Counted from the first letter of the stretch, positions 25,956-35,038 are shown. The stretch is DNA of 64,000 nt from Anaerolineae bacterium (GCA_022843745.1 JALHNB010000008.1:24008-88007); one strand, 5' to 3'. The notes: generated by a model from the sequence alone, not told the origin. Program-made: numbers and translations.

Positions 25956-27812
25956 TCATTCAGAGCAAACTTTTATGGCGCGAGGGGCATTAGATTCAAA
26001 TACATTCACGCTGATAATCAGAGGTTCGCCAATTCGAATCTGACCCGGTGTGCGTAGTTCCCATATGCCTCGGTGTATGCCACCCGTTCGCGGCGTTTTG
26101 CCCTGGAAGCACAGCACAATATCCTCGCTGGGATTCACACGCTCCCGCAGGAAAATTGGGCGGGCATCAAAATCCTCATCGCGAATGAAGACAAACGCCG
26201 TGTTACGCTCCCAGGCGCAGTTGCCCGTGTTCAGCAGCGTAATCGCCCGTTCGTAGTCCGTGTTGGCGGTATAGTAATCGCTGTCGGTTGGGTTTTGGTC
26301 AACGATCTGATATTTAAAATCGCATGCGGCAGTCGTCACCGTTTGCATTTCCCAGAACTGTGTGGCTGCAACCAACGTTTGTGTCAAATCCGGCGTTTGT
26401 GTCAGCGTGACCGTTGGTGTTGAGGTAATCGTGGGGGTCAGCGTGATCGTCGGTGTCGCTGTTGACGTTGCCGAGGGTGTCACGGTTGGTGTCCGCGTTG
26501 GCGTGAGCGTTGGTGTATAGGTCGGCGTATCCGTCGGTGAGGATGTCATGCTCGGCGTAATGGTCGGTGTCGTGGTTGAGGTTAACGTCGGCGTATCTGT
26601 ATCTGTCGATGTGGCGGTTGAGGTCGGCGTATCAGTTGGTGTGTCCGTTGTGGTCGGGCTTAACGTCAGAGTCGGTGTGAGTGTGCTGGTACTGGTTGGT
26701 GTCACAGTTGCCGTGAGCGTAATGGTCGGTGTCGCGCTGGGTGTCGGGCTTGCGAGAAAAGCCAGCGCCGGAAAAACACCATTCGCCATCCCAAACCAAT
26801 ATCCACCCACCAGGATAATTCCGGCTGTGATCCCGCCCGCCAGCCACATGGGAAAGCGGCGGCGCGGCGGTGGCATGTCAATGGTCATCTGGTCGAATGG
26901 GATGGTGAGCGAAGAAGCCGTGTCATATTCGCTCGGCATCGTCTCTATCTCAGCCAACGCTTTTGGCGCTTCGATACTTTCGCCACGCTCGACCCGTTCC
27001 AGATCGGCGATCAGGTCGTTCGCGTTTTGATAACGATCTTCAGCGTCTTTCGCCAACAAACGCCTGATGAGGAAATCAACCGCCTCTGGATAGGCCGGGT
27101 TGAAATCCCTGACCGAGGGTATAGGCGCGTTCAGATGTCGCAGGATAACTGCTAGCGGTGCATCCGCATCATAGGGTAACTTGCCGGTGAGCAATTGATA
27201 CAAAATCACGCCCAGCGAATAGAGATCAGATCGCTCATCACCTGCTTCACCCAAGCCCTGTTCAGGAGCCATGTACGCGGGTGTGCCGACCATCCCGCCG
27301 CTGGCCGTAAATTGTGAGCCGACGACGATTTTAGCGATTCCGAAATCCGTCAGCACAACACGGTTATCGCGGTCAATCATCAGGTTAGCAGGCTTCACGT
27401 CGCGGTGAATCATGCCGCTTTTATGGGCATAGGCCAGCGCACTGGCAGCCTCGCGAATAATACGCAGTGATTCAAGAAATGGAAGTTCTTTGCCGTTTTC
27501 CGACTCTTGTGTCAGGCGTTCTTTCAGAGTTGATCCTTCGATCAACTCCATCACCATATAGTAGCTTTCGCCCTCGGTGTCAAAGTCAAAGTCGTAGACC
27601 TGGACAATATTGGGGTGCTTCAGACGCGCGACATTTTGCGCCTCGCGCAGAAAACGACTCTTGAACTCCGGGTCGTCTGCCAGAAATGCGTGCAGAACTT
27701 TAATCGCGACGTAACGGTCAAGGTTAGCGTGATAACCACGATATACCTCGGCCATACCGCCGCGTCCCAGGCGTTCAAGTATGTCGTATTTTCCTAGCTT
27801 TCGGTTTGCCAC
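25956..27812 (-). CDS. Transmembrane Ser/Thr protein kinase with extracytoplasmic NBR1-like domain
   Basis: A Hanks-type kinase of 618 residues starting at GTG 27812. The kinase domain (about residues 8-270) is complete: [11 protein letters not shown] nucleotide loop, Lys38 in VAIKVL, catalytic [13 protein letters not shown] in LTDFGIAK, and the APE-equivalent MAPEQ. One membrane segment ([19 protein letters not shown], about 330-348) leads to a stalk of about 115 residues made almost wholly of Thr/Pro/Ser repeats. The C-terminal domain (about 490-618), with Cys and Trp in LLNTGNCAW and GIWELRTP, resembles the NBR1 immunoglobulin-like domain. PASTA domains, usual in Gram-positive kinases, are absent. 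The outer domain may sense an external ligand; substrates are unknown. Confidence 0.92.
   Translation of the reverse strand: MANRKLGKYDILERLGRGGMAEVYRGYHANLDRYVAIKVLHAFLADDPEFKSRFLREAQNVARLKHPNIVQVYDFDFDTEGESYYMVMELIEGSTLKERLTQESENGKELPFLESLRIIREAASALAYAHKSGMIHRDVKPANLMIDRDNRVVLTDFGIAKIVVGSQFTASGGMVGTPAYMAPEQGLGEAGDERSDLYSLGVILYQLLTGKLPYDADAPLAVILRHLNAPIPSVRDFNPAYPEAVDFLIRRLLAKDAEDRYQNANDLIADLERVERGESIEAPKALAEIETMPSEYDTASSLTIPFDQMTIDMPPPRRRFPMWLAGGITAGIILVGGYWFGMANGVFPALAFLASPTPSATPTITLTATVTPTSTSTLTPTLTLSPTTTDTPTDTPTSTATSTDTDTPTLTSTTTPTITPSMTSSPTDTPTYTPTLTPTRTPTVTPSATSTATPTITLTPTITSTPTVTLTQTPDLTQTLVAATQFWEMQTVTTAACDFKYQIVDQNPTDSDYYTANTDYERAITLLNTGNCAWERNTAFVFIRDEDFDARPIFLRERVNPSEDIVLCFQGKTPRTGGIHRGIWELRTPGQIRIGEPLIISVNVFESNAPRAIKVCSE
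26405..26755 (-). repeat. Low-complexity Thr/Pro-encoding repeat tract in the kinase gene
   Basis: About 350 bases built from short GGTGT/GTCGGCGTA-like units that encode the Thr-Pro-Thr stalk of the kinase. The tract is likely to vary in length between strains through slippage. It is coding, not a CRISPR or satellite. Confidence 0.75.
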
Positions 27813-27987
27813 GAGTAGTGAAAACGCCTTATGATGTACTGCTGAGTCAAATTAAGCAAACGTTGTGATTTTTGAGCCTCAGTATACTGCATACAGGAAC
27901 GACCCGCCAATTAATAGTCCTTATTGCAGTCTGAAAATCCACTATCTGGTCAGCACCAATAGTGCCAACCAGTAGTGGCAATGTCAT

Positions 27988-29403
27988 CTAGCCAGCAGCA
28001 GCGATCCCCTTGATCCCGCCTGTCGTCATCTCATACGCATTCAGCGCTTTGTCGGCTTCTTCCGCAGTCAGATAGCCGAGTTCAACGACGATCTCGCGAA
28101 TGCTGCGATTTTCCGCCAATGCTTTCTTAGCCACTTCCGCGCCCTTGTTGTAACCGATAATCGGGTTCAGCGCTGTAACTAAAATAGGATTCTTCGCCAG
28201 CCAGCTTTCGGCCTTCTCGCGGTTGATAATCAACCCAGCGACGCACTTCTCGGTAAAGGCATTCACCGCGCCGATCATAACGTGCATCGACTCAAAGAGA
28301 TTATGCGCGACAATTGGCATCATCACGTTCAATTCCAACTGCCCTGCCTGCGCACCCATCAAAATCGTGAAGTCGTTGCCCATGATATGGTACATCGCCA
28401 TATTGAGCATTTCGGCCATCACGGGGTTAACCTTACCGGGCATAATCGACGAACCGGGCTGCACGGTTGGGCAAGTGATTTCTGCCAAACCCGTTGTCGG
28501 CCCACTGGCGAGGAGGCGAATATCGTTAGCGATGCGTGTAAAATCCTGGGCAGCGGTGCGCAGTGCGCTTGAGAAAAAGGTCGCATCCTGGAGCGACTGC
28601 ATCGACTCAAACAGGTCGTCGGATTCGTAGACGGTGATTCCGGTCAGCGCCGTAATTTTCTGGATCATGCGCGGGTGATATTCTTCGTGCGCGTTCAAAC
28701 CTGTACCGTTGGCAGTACCGCCGATACCCAAACGCCGCAGCCCTTCCGCAGCCATCCTGATTTTTTCGATGTCGCGCTCGATGGCTTTGGCATACGCGCC
28801 GAATTCCTGCCCCAGGCGGATCGGAACGGCATCCTGCAAATGGGTGCGTCCACTTTTTACCACATCGTCAGCTTCAGCCGCTTTCGCGCGGAAAGCATTG
28901 ACGCAGCCCTGTAAGCTGGCAACCAGTTCTTCCAAGCGCCACAGCGCACCGAGTCGAATCGCTGTGGGGATCGAGTCATTGGTGCTTTGCGCCATATTGA
29001 CGTGATCGTTAGGGTTCACAGGCTTTTTGGTGTCATCGAGCTTATAGCCCAAAATTTCATTGGCGCGGTTGGAGATCACTTCGTTGACGTTCATATTATG
29101 GCTGGTGCCTGCGCCCGCCTGGAACGGATCAACTACGAAATGCTCGTTAAATTTGCCCGCGATCACTTCGTCCGCCGCCTGCATAATTGCAGTAGCGACT
29201 TTTTCGTCCAGCAGCCTCAGGTCAAGGTGAACTTCGGCGGCGGCCCGCTTGATGGTCGCCATGCTCCAGATGAACGCCGGATAGGGTTTCATCCCGCTGA
29301 TCGGGAAATTCTGAACGGCACGCTGCGTCTGTGCAGCGTAATAGGCGTTGGCGGGTACTTTCACTTCGCCAAGGGAATCTTTTTCAATACGATAGTCGGT
29401 CAT
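27988..29403 (-). CDS. Class II fumarase / aspartate ammonia-lyase family enzyme
   Basis: A homotetrameric fumarase/aspartase superfamily lyase of 471 residues. The start is ATG at 29403 with GGAG eight bases upstream; an in-frame ATG at 29418 lacks one. The superfamily signature GSSIMPGKVNPV holds the catalytic Ser, and GAGTSHNMNVNEVI and NPNDHVNMAQSTNDSIP are the other conserved blocks. The choice between the two enzymes is not clear. GAGTSHNMN looks closer to aspartase-annotated proteins, while much of the rest and the ending are equally like FumC. Fumarase would serve the TCA cycle, aspartase nitrogen metabolism; no neighbour decides it. A promoter lies within the sodA terminator region. 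Confidence 0.88.
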   Translation of the reverse strand: MTDYRIEKDSLGEVKVPANAYYAAQTQRAVQNFPISGMKPYPAFIWSMATIKRAAAEVHLDLRLLDEKVATAIMQAADEVIAGKFNEHFVVDPFQAGAGTSHNMNVNEVISNRANEILGYKLDDTKKPVNPNDHVNMAQSTNDSIPTAIRLGALWRLEELVASLQGCVNAFRAKAAEADDVVKSGRTHLQDAVPIRLGQEFGAYAKAIERDIEKIRMAAEGLRRLGIGGTANGTGLNAHEEYHPRMIQKITALTGITVYESDDLFESMQSLQDATFFSSALRTAAQDFTRIANDIRLLASGPTTGLAEITCPTVQPGSSIMPGKVNPVMAEMLNMAMYHIMGNDFTILMGAQAGQLELNVMMPIVAHNLFESMHVMIGAVNAFTEKCVAGLIINREKAESWLAKNPILVTALNPIIGYNKGAEVAKKALAENRSIREIVVELGYLTAEEADKALNAYEMTTGGIKGIAAAG

Positions 29404-29430
29404 AGCCAAACTCCGCAAATCTAATCAAAT

Positions 29431-29461
29431 AAAAAGACGCTACAGATTGTAACGCCTTTTT
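29431..29461 (-). terminator. Intrinsic terminator of sodA
   Basis: On the minus strand AAAAAGGCGTTACA (29461-29448), loop ATC, then TGTAGCGTCTTTTT (29444-29431) form a 14-bp stem with two G-U pairs, ending in a T-run followed by ATTTGA. It lies 70 bases after the sodA stop. Confidence 0.85.
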
Positions 29462-29474
29462 GCGAAATTTTGAA
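29446..29474 (-). promoter_or_regulatory. Candidate promoter of the fumarase/aspartase gene
   Basis: Minus strand TTCAAA (29474-29469), 17 bases, then TACAAT (29451-29446). It overlaps the sodA terminator hairpin, so sodA and the lyase would be separated by one compact end/start element. Confidence 0.45.
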
Positions 29475-29488
29475 CTTACAAAAACGGA

Positions 29489-29571
29489 TTATCGGGCGGC
29501 GAATCGATTGGAAACCTGTGCCCGATTAACTACTAACGGGCAGCGTATCGTTTGGAAACCTCTGCCCAATT
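29489..29571 (-). repeat. Tandem duplication of the sodA 3' end
   Basis: The last 13 codons of sod[13 protein letters not shown] plus stop (29571-29533), are repeated 44 bases further downstream as NRAQVSNRFAAR plus stop (29527-29489). The two 39-base units differ at seven positions. The second copy lies behind the sodA stop codons and is not translated with it. Confidence 0.8.
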
Positions 29572-30138
29572 GACCACATTCCACCACGCCTTGATGTAAT
29601 CCGGGCGGCGGTTCTGGTAATTGAGGTAGTAAGCATGTTCCCAGACATCCAGGCCGAGAATGGCTTTCTTGCCTTCCATCAGCGGGTTGTCCTGGTTCGG
29701 GGTCGAGGTGATGCTCAGGCTGCCGTCGCTGGCGACGACCAACCATGCCCAACCAGAGCCAAAGCGTGTGGTTCCGGCCTTCGCAAAAGCCTCTTTGAAA
29801 GCATCCAGACTGCCGAATGCCTTGTCAATGGCGGCGGAAAGTTCGCTGCTGGCGGCGCTGCCACCGGGGGACATAATTTCCCAGAACAGCGTGTGATTCC
29901 AGTGACCACCACCGTTATTGCGGACGGCGGGGCGAATCGCTTCCGGCAGGCTGTCGATGGACTTGAGCAGTTCTTCCAGCGACTTGCCTTGCAGGTCAGC
30001 ATGGGGTTCAAGCGCGGCGTTCAGGTTGTTGACATAGGTCTGGTGATGCTTGCCGTGATGAATTTCCATCGTGCGAGCGTCAATGTGCGGTTCAAGCGCA
30101 TCAAATGCGTAAGGTAGTGATGGCAGAGTAAAAGCCAT
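29533..30138 (-). CDS. sodA: Superoxide dismutase, Fe/Mn type
   Basis: Converts superoxide to hydrogen peroxide and oxygen. At 201 residues it has the normal length. Metal ligands are present: His27 in [12 protein letters not shown], His in [10 protein letters not shown], and Asp/His in [19 protein letters not shown]. The GSGWAWLVV segment and QDNPLM are of the kind seen in Mn and cambialistic enzymes, so manganese is slightly favoured, but this is not decisive. There is no signal peptide, so it is cytoplasmic. AAAGGAG precedes the ATG. A diverged copy of its last 13 codons lies just after the stop, and a strong terminator follows. It is monocistronic. Confidence 0.96.
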   Translation of the reverse strand: MAFTLPSLPYAFDALEPHIDARTMEIHHGKHHQTYVNNLNAALEPHADLQGKSLEELLKSIDSLPEAIRPAVRNNGGGHWNHTLFWEIMSPGGSAASSELSAAIDKAFGSLDAFKEAFAKAGTTRFGSGWAWLVVASDGSLSITSTPNQDNPLMEGKKAILGLDVWEHAYYLNYQNRRPDYIKAWWNVVNWAEVSKRYAAR

Positions 30139-30282
30139 ATCTAAATTCTCCTTTAGATTTATTTCACGATAACAAACATCATTTATAGTATCACAAACAG
30201 TTTAAGGAATCGAAGGAATCTAGACCTTTGGACAGTTAGAATCCCGTAAAAAATTTCATGATGTTCGGACTCTATTGGTGCT

Positions 30283-30311
30283 TTGACCGCCGTGCGATCT
30301 GGTGATAGCAT
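30283..30311 (+). promoter_or_regulatory. Promoter of the EamA transporter cluster
   Basis: TTGACC (30283-30288), 17 bases, then TAGCAT (30306-30311) preceded by TGA (extended -10). It lies 30 bases before the first EamA start. Confidence 0.6.
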
Positions 30312-30340
30312 TATCCTGTTCACGCGCCAAAGTTCAATAA

Positions 30341-31252
30341 ATGACTGAAGTTCTGAAATCTCCCCCGATCCGTTGGCAAACTTATGCTGTGCTGGCTGTT
30401 GGTATTGCAGCCGTTGCGCTGGCAGCAATTTTTATTCGGCTTGCACAGGATGAAGGCATTTCTTCTCTGACCATTGCCGCGTCGCGCCTGGGAATTGCAG
30501 CGCTTATCCTGACACCGCTTACACTCCCGCGCTACGCAGCGCACATCCGCCAGCTTAACCGCAGAGATATTTTACTGGTGCTGGTTTCCGGCATTTTTCT
30601 GGCAATTCACTTTATTATGTGGATCAAATCGCTCGAATATACCAGCGTCCTCATCAGCGTCGTCCTGGTAACGACTACGCCTTTGTGGAGCGCGGTGATG
30701 GAAGCGATTTTCCTGCACATGAAGCTTAATCGCATGATTTTGTGGGGGTTGGTGATCGGGCTAGGCGGCAGCATTGTCATCAGCCTGCCAGGAGGCGCAA
30801 TTGACCTCGGCAGCAATCCCATACTCGGCAGCCTGCTTGCAATCGGTGGCGCAATTACCGTTGCGGTCTATTATGTAATCCGGCGCACACTGCACACCAA
30901 ACTTCCCCTGCTCCCCTACATCTGGATGGTTTACGGCATCGCGGCAATCGTTGCGCTCGCTGTTGTCATCATAACGGGAACACCCATCAGCGGATTCAGT
31001 TCACAGGGTTATCTTTGGTTAGTGGCATTGGCGCTCGTCCCCCAGTTGATCGGGCATACCTCGTTCAATTATGCGTTGGCACATCTTTCGGCTACTTACG
31101 TCGGCATCGCGTCGCAGCTTGAGCCAGTCGGCAGCGCCCTGATCGCTTTTTTCGTGTTTGCTGAGGTTCCACGTCCGTTGCAGATTGTGGGCAGCATCAT
31201 TATTTTGGTCGGCGTTACGTTAGCAAGTTTTGGTCAATCAAGTTCGGAATGA
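30341..31252 (+). CDS. EamA/DMT family transporter 1
   Basis: A drug/metabolite transporter superfamily permease of 303 residues with about ten membrane helices in two five-helix EamA halves (first about residues 12-140, second about 155-300). Typical blocks are AAIFIRLAQDEG, TSVLISVVLVTTTPLW and, near the end, VGIASQLEPVGSALIAFFVFAEVP. Substrates of this family range from amino acids to drugs and cannot be read from sequence. It is the first of three tandem paralogues that share the LLILLPR/LPRYAAHIRQLNRRD-type loop and the TGTPISGFSSQGYLWL-type segment; this one has a good upstream promoter. Confidence 0.92.
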   Translation: MTEVLKSPPIRWQTYAVLAVGIAAVALAAIFIRLAQDEGISSLTIAASRLGIAALILTPLTLPRYAAHIRQLNRRDILLVLVSGIFLAIHFIMWIKSLEYTSVLISVVLVTTTPLWSAVMEAIFLHMKLNRMILWGLVIGLGGSIVISLPGGAIDLGSNPILGSLLAIGGAITVAVYYVIRRTLHTKLPLLPYIWMVYGIAAIVALAVVIITGTPISGFSSQGYLWLVALALVPQLIGHTSFNYALAHLSATYVGIASQLEPVGSALIAFFVFAEVPRPLQIVGSIIILVGVTLASFGQSSSE

Positions 31253-31298
31253 CTATACGCAGTACCTAAAGACTAATAAAGGTTAATAGAGGTTAAGC

Positions 31299-32249
31299 AT
31301 GGCAGGAGCTGAGGCAGTTGAATTTGCGCAGCCACAGTGGCGACCCTACGCGATTTTAGGCGCTGGCATTATTGTCGGTTCTATCGGCGTGATTTTTATC
31401 CGCGAGGCGCAGCTTGAAGGCATTCCAACAATGGCACTGGTCGCCATTCGGATGCTCATCGTGACTGTGCTGCTCACCCCCAGAATTTTGACTCACCATC
31501 TGCCGGAAATTCGCGGCCTGAGGCCCAGGGATTGGCTTTTGATCGGGTTCGCGGGCGCAAATTTTTCAGTCCAGCTTATCTTTTCGTTTGAAGCATTGAA
31601 TCATACAAGCGTTCTGATCGCCAGTGTTATCGGAAGCTCTGTTCCGCTGTGGGTTGCACTGCTGGAGCGATTTATCCTCAAAACACATATTAACCGCTAT
31701 GTCGCGAACGGTTTGCTGCTGGCGATGGGCGGCGGCATCATCATTTCACTCTCGGCCTTAAGCGGCGGCGGTGCGGGCGGCGGTGATAATCCGCTGTTAG
31801 GGGGTTCGCTGGCGCTGTCGAGCGCGATGCTGGCAGGCGCCTATTTTATCGTCGGGCGCACGGTGCGCTCACGCACGTCATTTCTGACCTACACCTGGCT
31901 AGTATGCTGCTTCACCGCTGCGACAACGCTGGTAATTTGCCTTTTTACAGGCGTATCACTGACTGGACACAGCACCGAAGGCTATTTCTGGGTGCTTTTA
32001 GTCGCGCTCGGCCCGCAGCTCGTCGTCCAGTCTTCCTACAATTACACCCTGGCCTATTTACCTGCGACGTTTGTCAGCCTCACCGGACAAGTGATGACCG
32101 TCGGCAACGCAATCGCGGCCTACCTTGCCTTCTCGCAGGTTCCGCGTCCCTTGCAGATTTTCGGCGGTGCGATCATCCTCGCGGGGGTCACGATGGCGAC
32201 TATCGGCCAAAATCGTTCTCTCAAAAAACCCATCCATGACGAGCACTGA
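31299..32249 (+). CDS. EamA/DMT family transporter 2
   Basis: The second tandem paralogue, 316 residues and about ten helices. It keeps the family hallmarks IREAQLEGIPTMALVAIRM, HTSVLIASVIGSSVPLW and the C-terminal TFVSLTGQVMTVGNAIAAYL. A Gly-rich loop (SGGGAGGGDNPLLGGS) joins its halves and is shared with the third copy. GAGG lies six bases before the ATG, 46 bases after gene 1. Its 3' end overlaps the start of gene 3 by 14 bases, so the three are one transcript. Confidence 0.92.
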   Translation: MAGAEAVEFAQPQWRPYAILGAGIIVGSIGVIFIREAQLEGIPTMALVAIRMLIVTVLLTPRILTHHLPEIRGLRPRDWLLIGFAGANFSVQLIFSFEALNHTSVLIASVIGSSVPLWVALLERFILKTHINRYVANGLLLAMGGGIIISLSALSGGGAGGGDNPLLGGSLALSSAMLAGAYFIVGRTVRSRTSFLTYTWLVCCFTAATTLVICLFTGVSLTGHSTEGYFWVLLVALGPQLVVQSSYNYTLAYLPATFVSLTGQVMTVGNAIAAYLAFSQVPRPLQIFGGAIILAGVTMATIGQNRSLKKPIHDEH

Positions 32250-33153
32250 AGCCTTACTCTATAATAAAGAGGCGTTATGGCAGCGATCCATCCTAATGAT
32301 TGCTATCGGTGTCGCTGTTGGCTCAAGTTCTCCGATTCTCGCACGGCTGGCGCAGGAAGAAAATGTGCCATCTCTGGTCATTGCTGCCGCGCGGCTGTGC
32401 TTATCGGCGCTGTTTTTGACACCCTTTACACTCAATCGCTACTCCGCAGAGATACGCCAACTCAGCCGCCGTGATTTGATACTCGCGGCGATTGCGGGTG
32501 CGATGCTAGCACTCCATTTCATCCTGATTTTTCTCGCATTTGAGCGCACCAGCATTTTGATCGCAGGCGTGTTAGCCGGGTCAAGTCCGTTGTGGGTCGG
32601 CCTTCTGGAAGTTTTTGTCCTCAAAGCGAAACTTGGACGCATGGTGTGGTTGGGTCTGTTCGTGGCGATTATCGGCGGCACGATCATCGGCTTTTCCGGC
32701 AACAGTGGGGCTGGCGGGGCTGGCGGCAATTCACTCTTAGGCGATATGCTTGCGCTCGTCAGCGCGTTATGCGTGGCGGTTCACCTGATTGTGGGGCGTT
32801 CACTGCGGCAGCATACACCCGCATTTTTATACATCTGGCTGGTCGGCTGTTTCGCGGGGCTGACATCGCTGGTCGCGCTGGTGATAACTGGCACACCGAT
32901 TATAGGCCATAGCAACGAAGGGTATTTGTGGCTCATTTTGCTGACGCTTGGCCCACAGTTGATCTCCCAGACAGCCTTTAATTATGCACTGGCTCATGTC
33001 CCGGCGACATTTATCAGCATCGTCGGTCAGATTGTTACCGTTTTCAGCGCGGTTTTAGCCTTCCTGCTCTTTCAGGAAATGCCGCGATCCCTGCAAATTG
33101 TCGGCAGTGTTATCGTCATTATCGGTGTGGTTATGGCGCTCAGACATAAATAA
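32236..33153 (+). CDS. EamA/DMT family transporter 3
   Basis: The third tandem paralogue, 305 residues, started at the ATG at 32236 (MTSTEALLYNKEALWQRS) inside the end of gene 2. An upstream extension exists in the frame but would overlap gene 2 by over 120 bases and has an Arg/Ser-rich composition unlike a transporter. The membrane pattern matches the other copies: SSPILARLAQEENVPSLVI, RTSILIAGVLAGSSPLW, and FISIVGQIVTVFSAVLAFL. The product ends in MALRHK, seven bases before the convergent solute-binding gene stops. Confidence 0.9.
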   Translation: MTSTEALLYNKEALWQRSILMIAIGVAVGSSSPILARLAQEENVPSLVIAAARLCLSALFLTPFTLNRYSAEIRQLSRRDLILAAIAGAMLALHFILIFLAFERTSILIAGVLAGSSPLWVGLLEVFVLKAKLGRMVWLGLFVAIIGGTIIGFSGNSGAGGAGGNSLLGDMLALVSALCVAVHLIVGRSLRQHTPAFLYIWLVGCFAGLTSLVALVITGTPIIGHSNEGYLWLILLTLGPQLISQTAFNYALAHVPATFISIVGQIVTVFSAVLAFLLFQEMPRSLQIVGSVIVIIGVVMALRHK

Positions 33154-33160
33154 CCATCGT

Positions 33161-35038
33161 TCAACGTTTTTGCAGCGCTATACCGAGATAGCTTGCTGGC
33201 CCCGGCCAGATGTCAAATTTTGGCATATCCTCCGGCAGCATCACGGGTTGCAGGAGTGTCGTCAGCGTACCATCCTGCGCCATCTCTTGCAGCGTATACT
33301 CGACCAACAGCCGGAAATCAAGGTCATTACGCGGTACACCAAAGGCGACATATTCGCGCGTATACCAGGGGTCACAGTTGGGACAGCGAATCGTCAGCCG
33401 GAAATCATCGGGACGCGCCTGCACAACTGGAATGAGCTTCAGGCTGTCGCCAAAAGCGACATCGGCGTTTTCGTCATCAATCAAGTAGATTGGCACATCC
33501 TGTTCGCGGATCATCGTGTAAATATTGACGGCGGTGTTCACGCTGCTGGCAAGCGCATTTACCTGGTCAGCCGAACCCGGTTCGCTGGCGTAGATACCCA
33601 CCCATTTACCGCCGCGCAGCTCGTTAAAGCTCTCAACCGTGTCATTTTTTCTGACCATCAGCCGATCACCATGTAAAAAGTAGGCGCTTGTGAAATCGGC
33701 GCGGTCTGCCCACGCCCAATCCGGTTTGACACCGACGGCAATATCGGCCTGCCCCGCCGCCAGCAAATCCATCGCATTCGCGGCGCTGTCGGGCAGATAT
33801 TCAGCGGTTGCGCCCCAACGCGAGACGAGCGCTTCGATAACAGCACGATTAGCAGCATAGAGACGGCGTTCGCTCTCTGGCGCATCCTCGGCAACGGTTG
33901 AAAATCCGGCAACGCGAATCGTCTGCCCAGCCTGAATACGTGGAATAACATATTGAGTCGGATAGGGAATATTCGGCTGGAATTGGTCAGGCTTTGGAGC
34001 TTCTTCGCCCAGCCCTTCCCACGTGGAAATCAAACCCGGCGGATAAGTCGAGCCGGGGAAATTCGATTGATAAATTTCGTTCATGCGTCCATTTTGCGCG
34101 AGATGTTGCAGCGTGCGGTTGACGAGATTGCGCAGACTCACATCCTGACGGCGCATGGCGATGGCATAAGGTTCGGGCATCACTGCATCTTCCAGAATGC
34201 GCTGGCTCTCTGGCTTCAGGATTTTTTTGAGTTGTATCTCGCTGCCGATCAGCCCGTCGATTTCACCACTGACCAAACCGACCAAGCCCTGATCGAGCGT
34301 CAGATAGGTTTGCACGGTGACGGCGATCCCCGAACGCGACTGCCATAATGACACGGCTTCTTCGGACGCTGTGCCGATCACCACACCGACTTTTCGATTC
34401 GCCATGTCTGCAATTCGCGCTGCGCCATCGTCCAGACGCACCAGCATCTTCTGGCTGCCCTGGTAGTAGGTCTGGCTAAATTCGACATCCGAATCAAGCT
34501 GGCGCTCATGTACCTGCGCCGCGACCAGGAAATCAACTGTGCCGTTGAACAGCATATCCAGCGCGGTCTGGCGCGTGACTTGAATAAATTCGACCTCTAC
34601 GCCCCAGGCTTCAGCCATGCTGCGGGCGAGATCAGCATCGAAACCAGCCACTTCGCCGCGAATATTCAAAATGGCAAAAGGGAAAGCGTTGAACAGAATA
34701 CCGACGCGCACTTTACCGTCACGCTGGATACGCGCAACAGCCGATTCCGAAAGAAGCGCATCGCTGATCCCAGCATCTACTGTTGGGATCGGTGTTGGTG
34801 GGACGAGCGTAGGCACTGCTTCCTGCGAGGAAGCTGGGTAAACGCTAAAAATCAGGATAAATGCGAATAAAATTGAACTACAGACACACAGAGGCCACAG
34901 AGATTTATTTTTTAGCCCATTCGCAGGATTTCGTAGGGGCGCATCGCGATGCGCCCCTACAACAGGTTGTTTCCCACGCGATCTATGTCCGCGTGTTTGA
35001 TATTTATTTGTTTTGAGCAGCATCGGAATAAACCCCAT
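33161..35038 (-). CDS. Double-domain extracellular solute-binding protein (SBP family 3), abnormal N-terminus
   Basis: A 625-residue protein with two successive family 3 solute-binding domains: about residues 105-325 (RIQRDGKVRVGILFNAFPFAI, GFDADLARSMAEAWGVEVEF) and 365-600 (IPRIQAGQTIRVAGFSTVAED, PDSAANAMDLLAAGQADIAVG). Single-domain members bind amino acids and similar ligands for ABC transporters or sensors; no permease is nearby. A hydrophobic export segment (LFAFILIFSVYPASS) lies near residues 57-72, unusually far in. The 5' end has no ATG, GTG or TTG between that segment and the palindromic repeat at 34933-34960, which is translated as VVGAHRDAPLR. The start shown therefore reads through an inserted repeat; the original start may be lost. 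It overlaps the nadD 3' end. Confidence 0.72.
   Translation of the reverse strand: MGFIPMLLKTNKYQTRGHRSRGKQPVVGAHRDAPLRNPANGLKNKSLWPLCVCSSILFAFILIFSVYPASSQEAVPTLVPPTPIPTVDAGISDALLSESAVARIQRDGKVRVGILFNAFPFAILNIRGEVAGFDADLARSMAEAWGVEVEFIQVTRQTALDMLFNGTVDFLVAAQVHERQLDSDVEFSQTYYQGSQKMLVRLDDGAARIADMANRKVGVVIGTASEEAVSLWQSRSGIAVTVQTYLTLDQGLVGLVSGEIDGLIGSEIQLKKILKPESQRILEDAVMPEPYAIAMRRQDVSLRNLVNRTLQHLAQNGRMNEIYQSNFPGSTYPPGLISTWEGLGEEAPKPDQFQPNIPYPTQYVIPRIQAGQTIRVAGFSTVAEDAPESERRLYAANRAVIEALVSRWGATAEYLPDSAANAMDLLAAGQADIAVGVKPDWAWADRADFTSAYFLHGDRLMVRKNDTVESFNELRGGKWVGIYASEPGSADQVNALASSVNTAVNIYTMIREQDVPIYLIDDENADVAFGDSLKLIPVVQARPDDFRLTIRCPNCDPWYTREYVAFGVPRNDLDFRLLVEYTLQEMAQDGTLTTLLQPVMLPEDMPKFDIWPGPASYLGIALQKR
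34933..34960. repeat. Perfect 28-bp palindrome, GTAGGGGCG family, inside a coding frame
   Basis: The left arm GTAGGGGCGCATCG (34933-34946) is followed directly by its exact reverse complement. It has the same nine outer bases as the copies at 25275 and 63013 but a CATCGCGATG core. It lies in the 5' part of the solute-binding protein gene, next to another repetitive-looking string (CAGAGGCCACAGAG near 34890). Confidence 0.88.

Noticed and set aside
26405-26755. Possible CRISPR or minisatellite array
   Set aside because: The repeats are irregular, without spacers of constant length, and encode the Thr/Pro stalk of the kinase in frame.
26548-27030. A 160-codon valine-rich frame on the plus strand
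   Set aside because: It is the complement of the kinase stalk repeats; the Val/Gly composition reflects the repeat, not a protein.
29489-29752. A frame crossing sodA in another phase and ending in the duplicated tail
   Set aside because: It is an out-of-frame shadow of sodA; the interesting part is the tail duplication, which is reported as a repeat.
32125-32235. Longer N-terminus for the third EamA transporter
   Set aside because: The extra 37 residues are Arg/Ser-rich, overlap the second transporter gene in another frame and have no ribosome-binding site.
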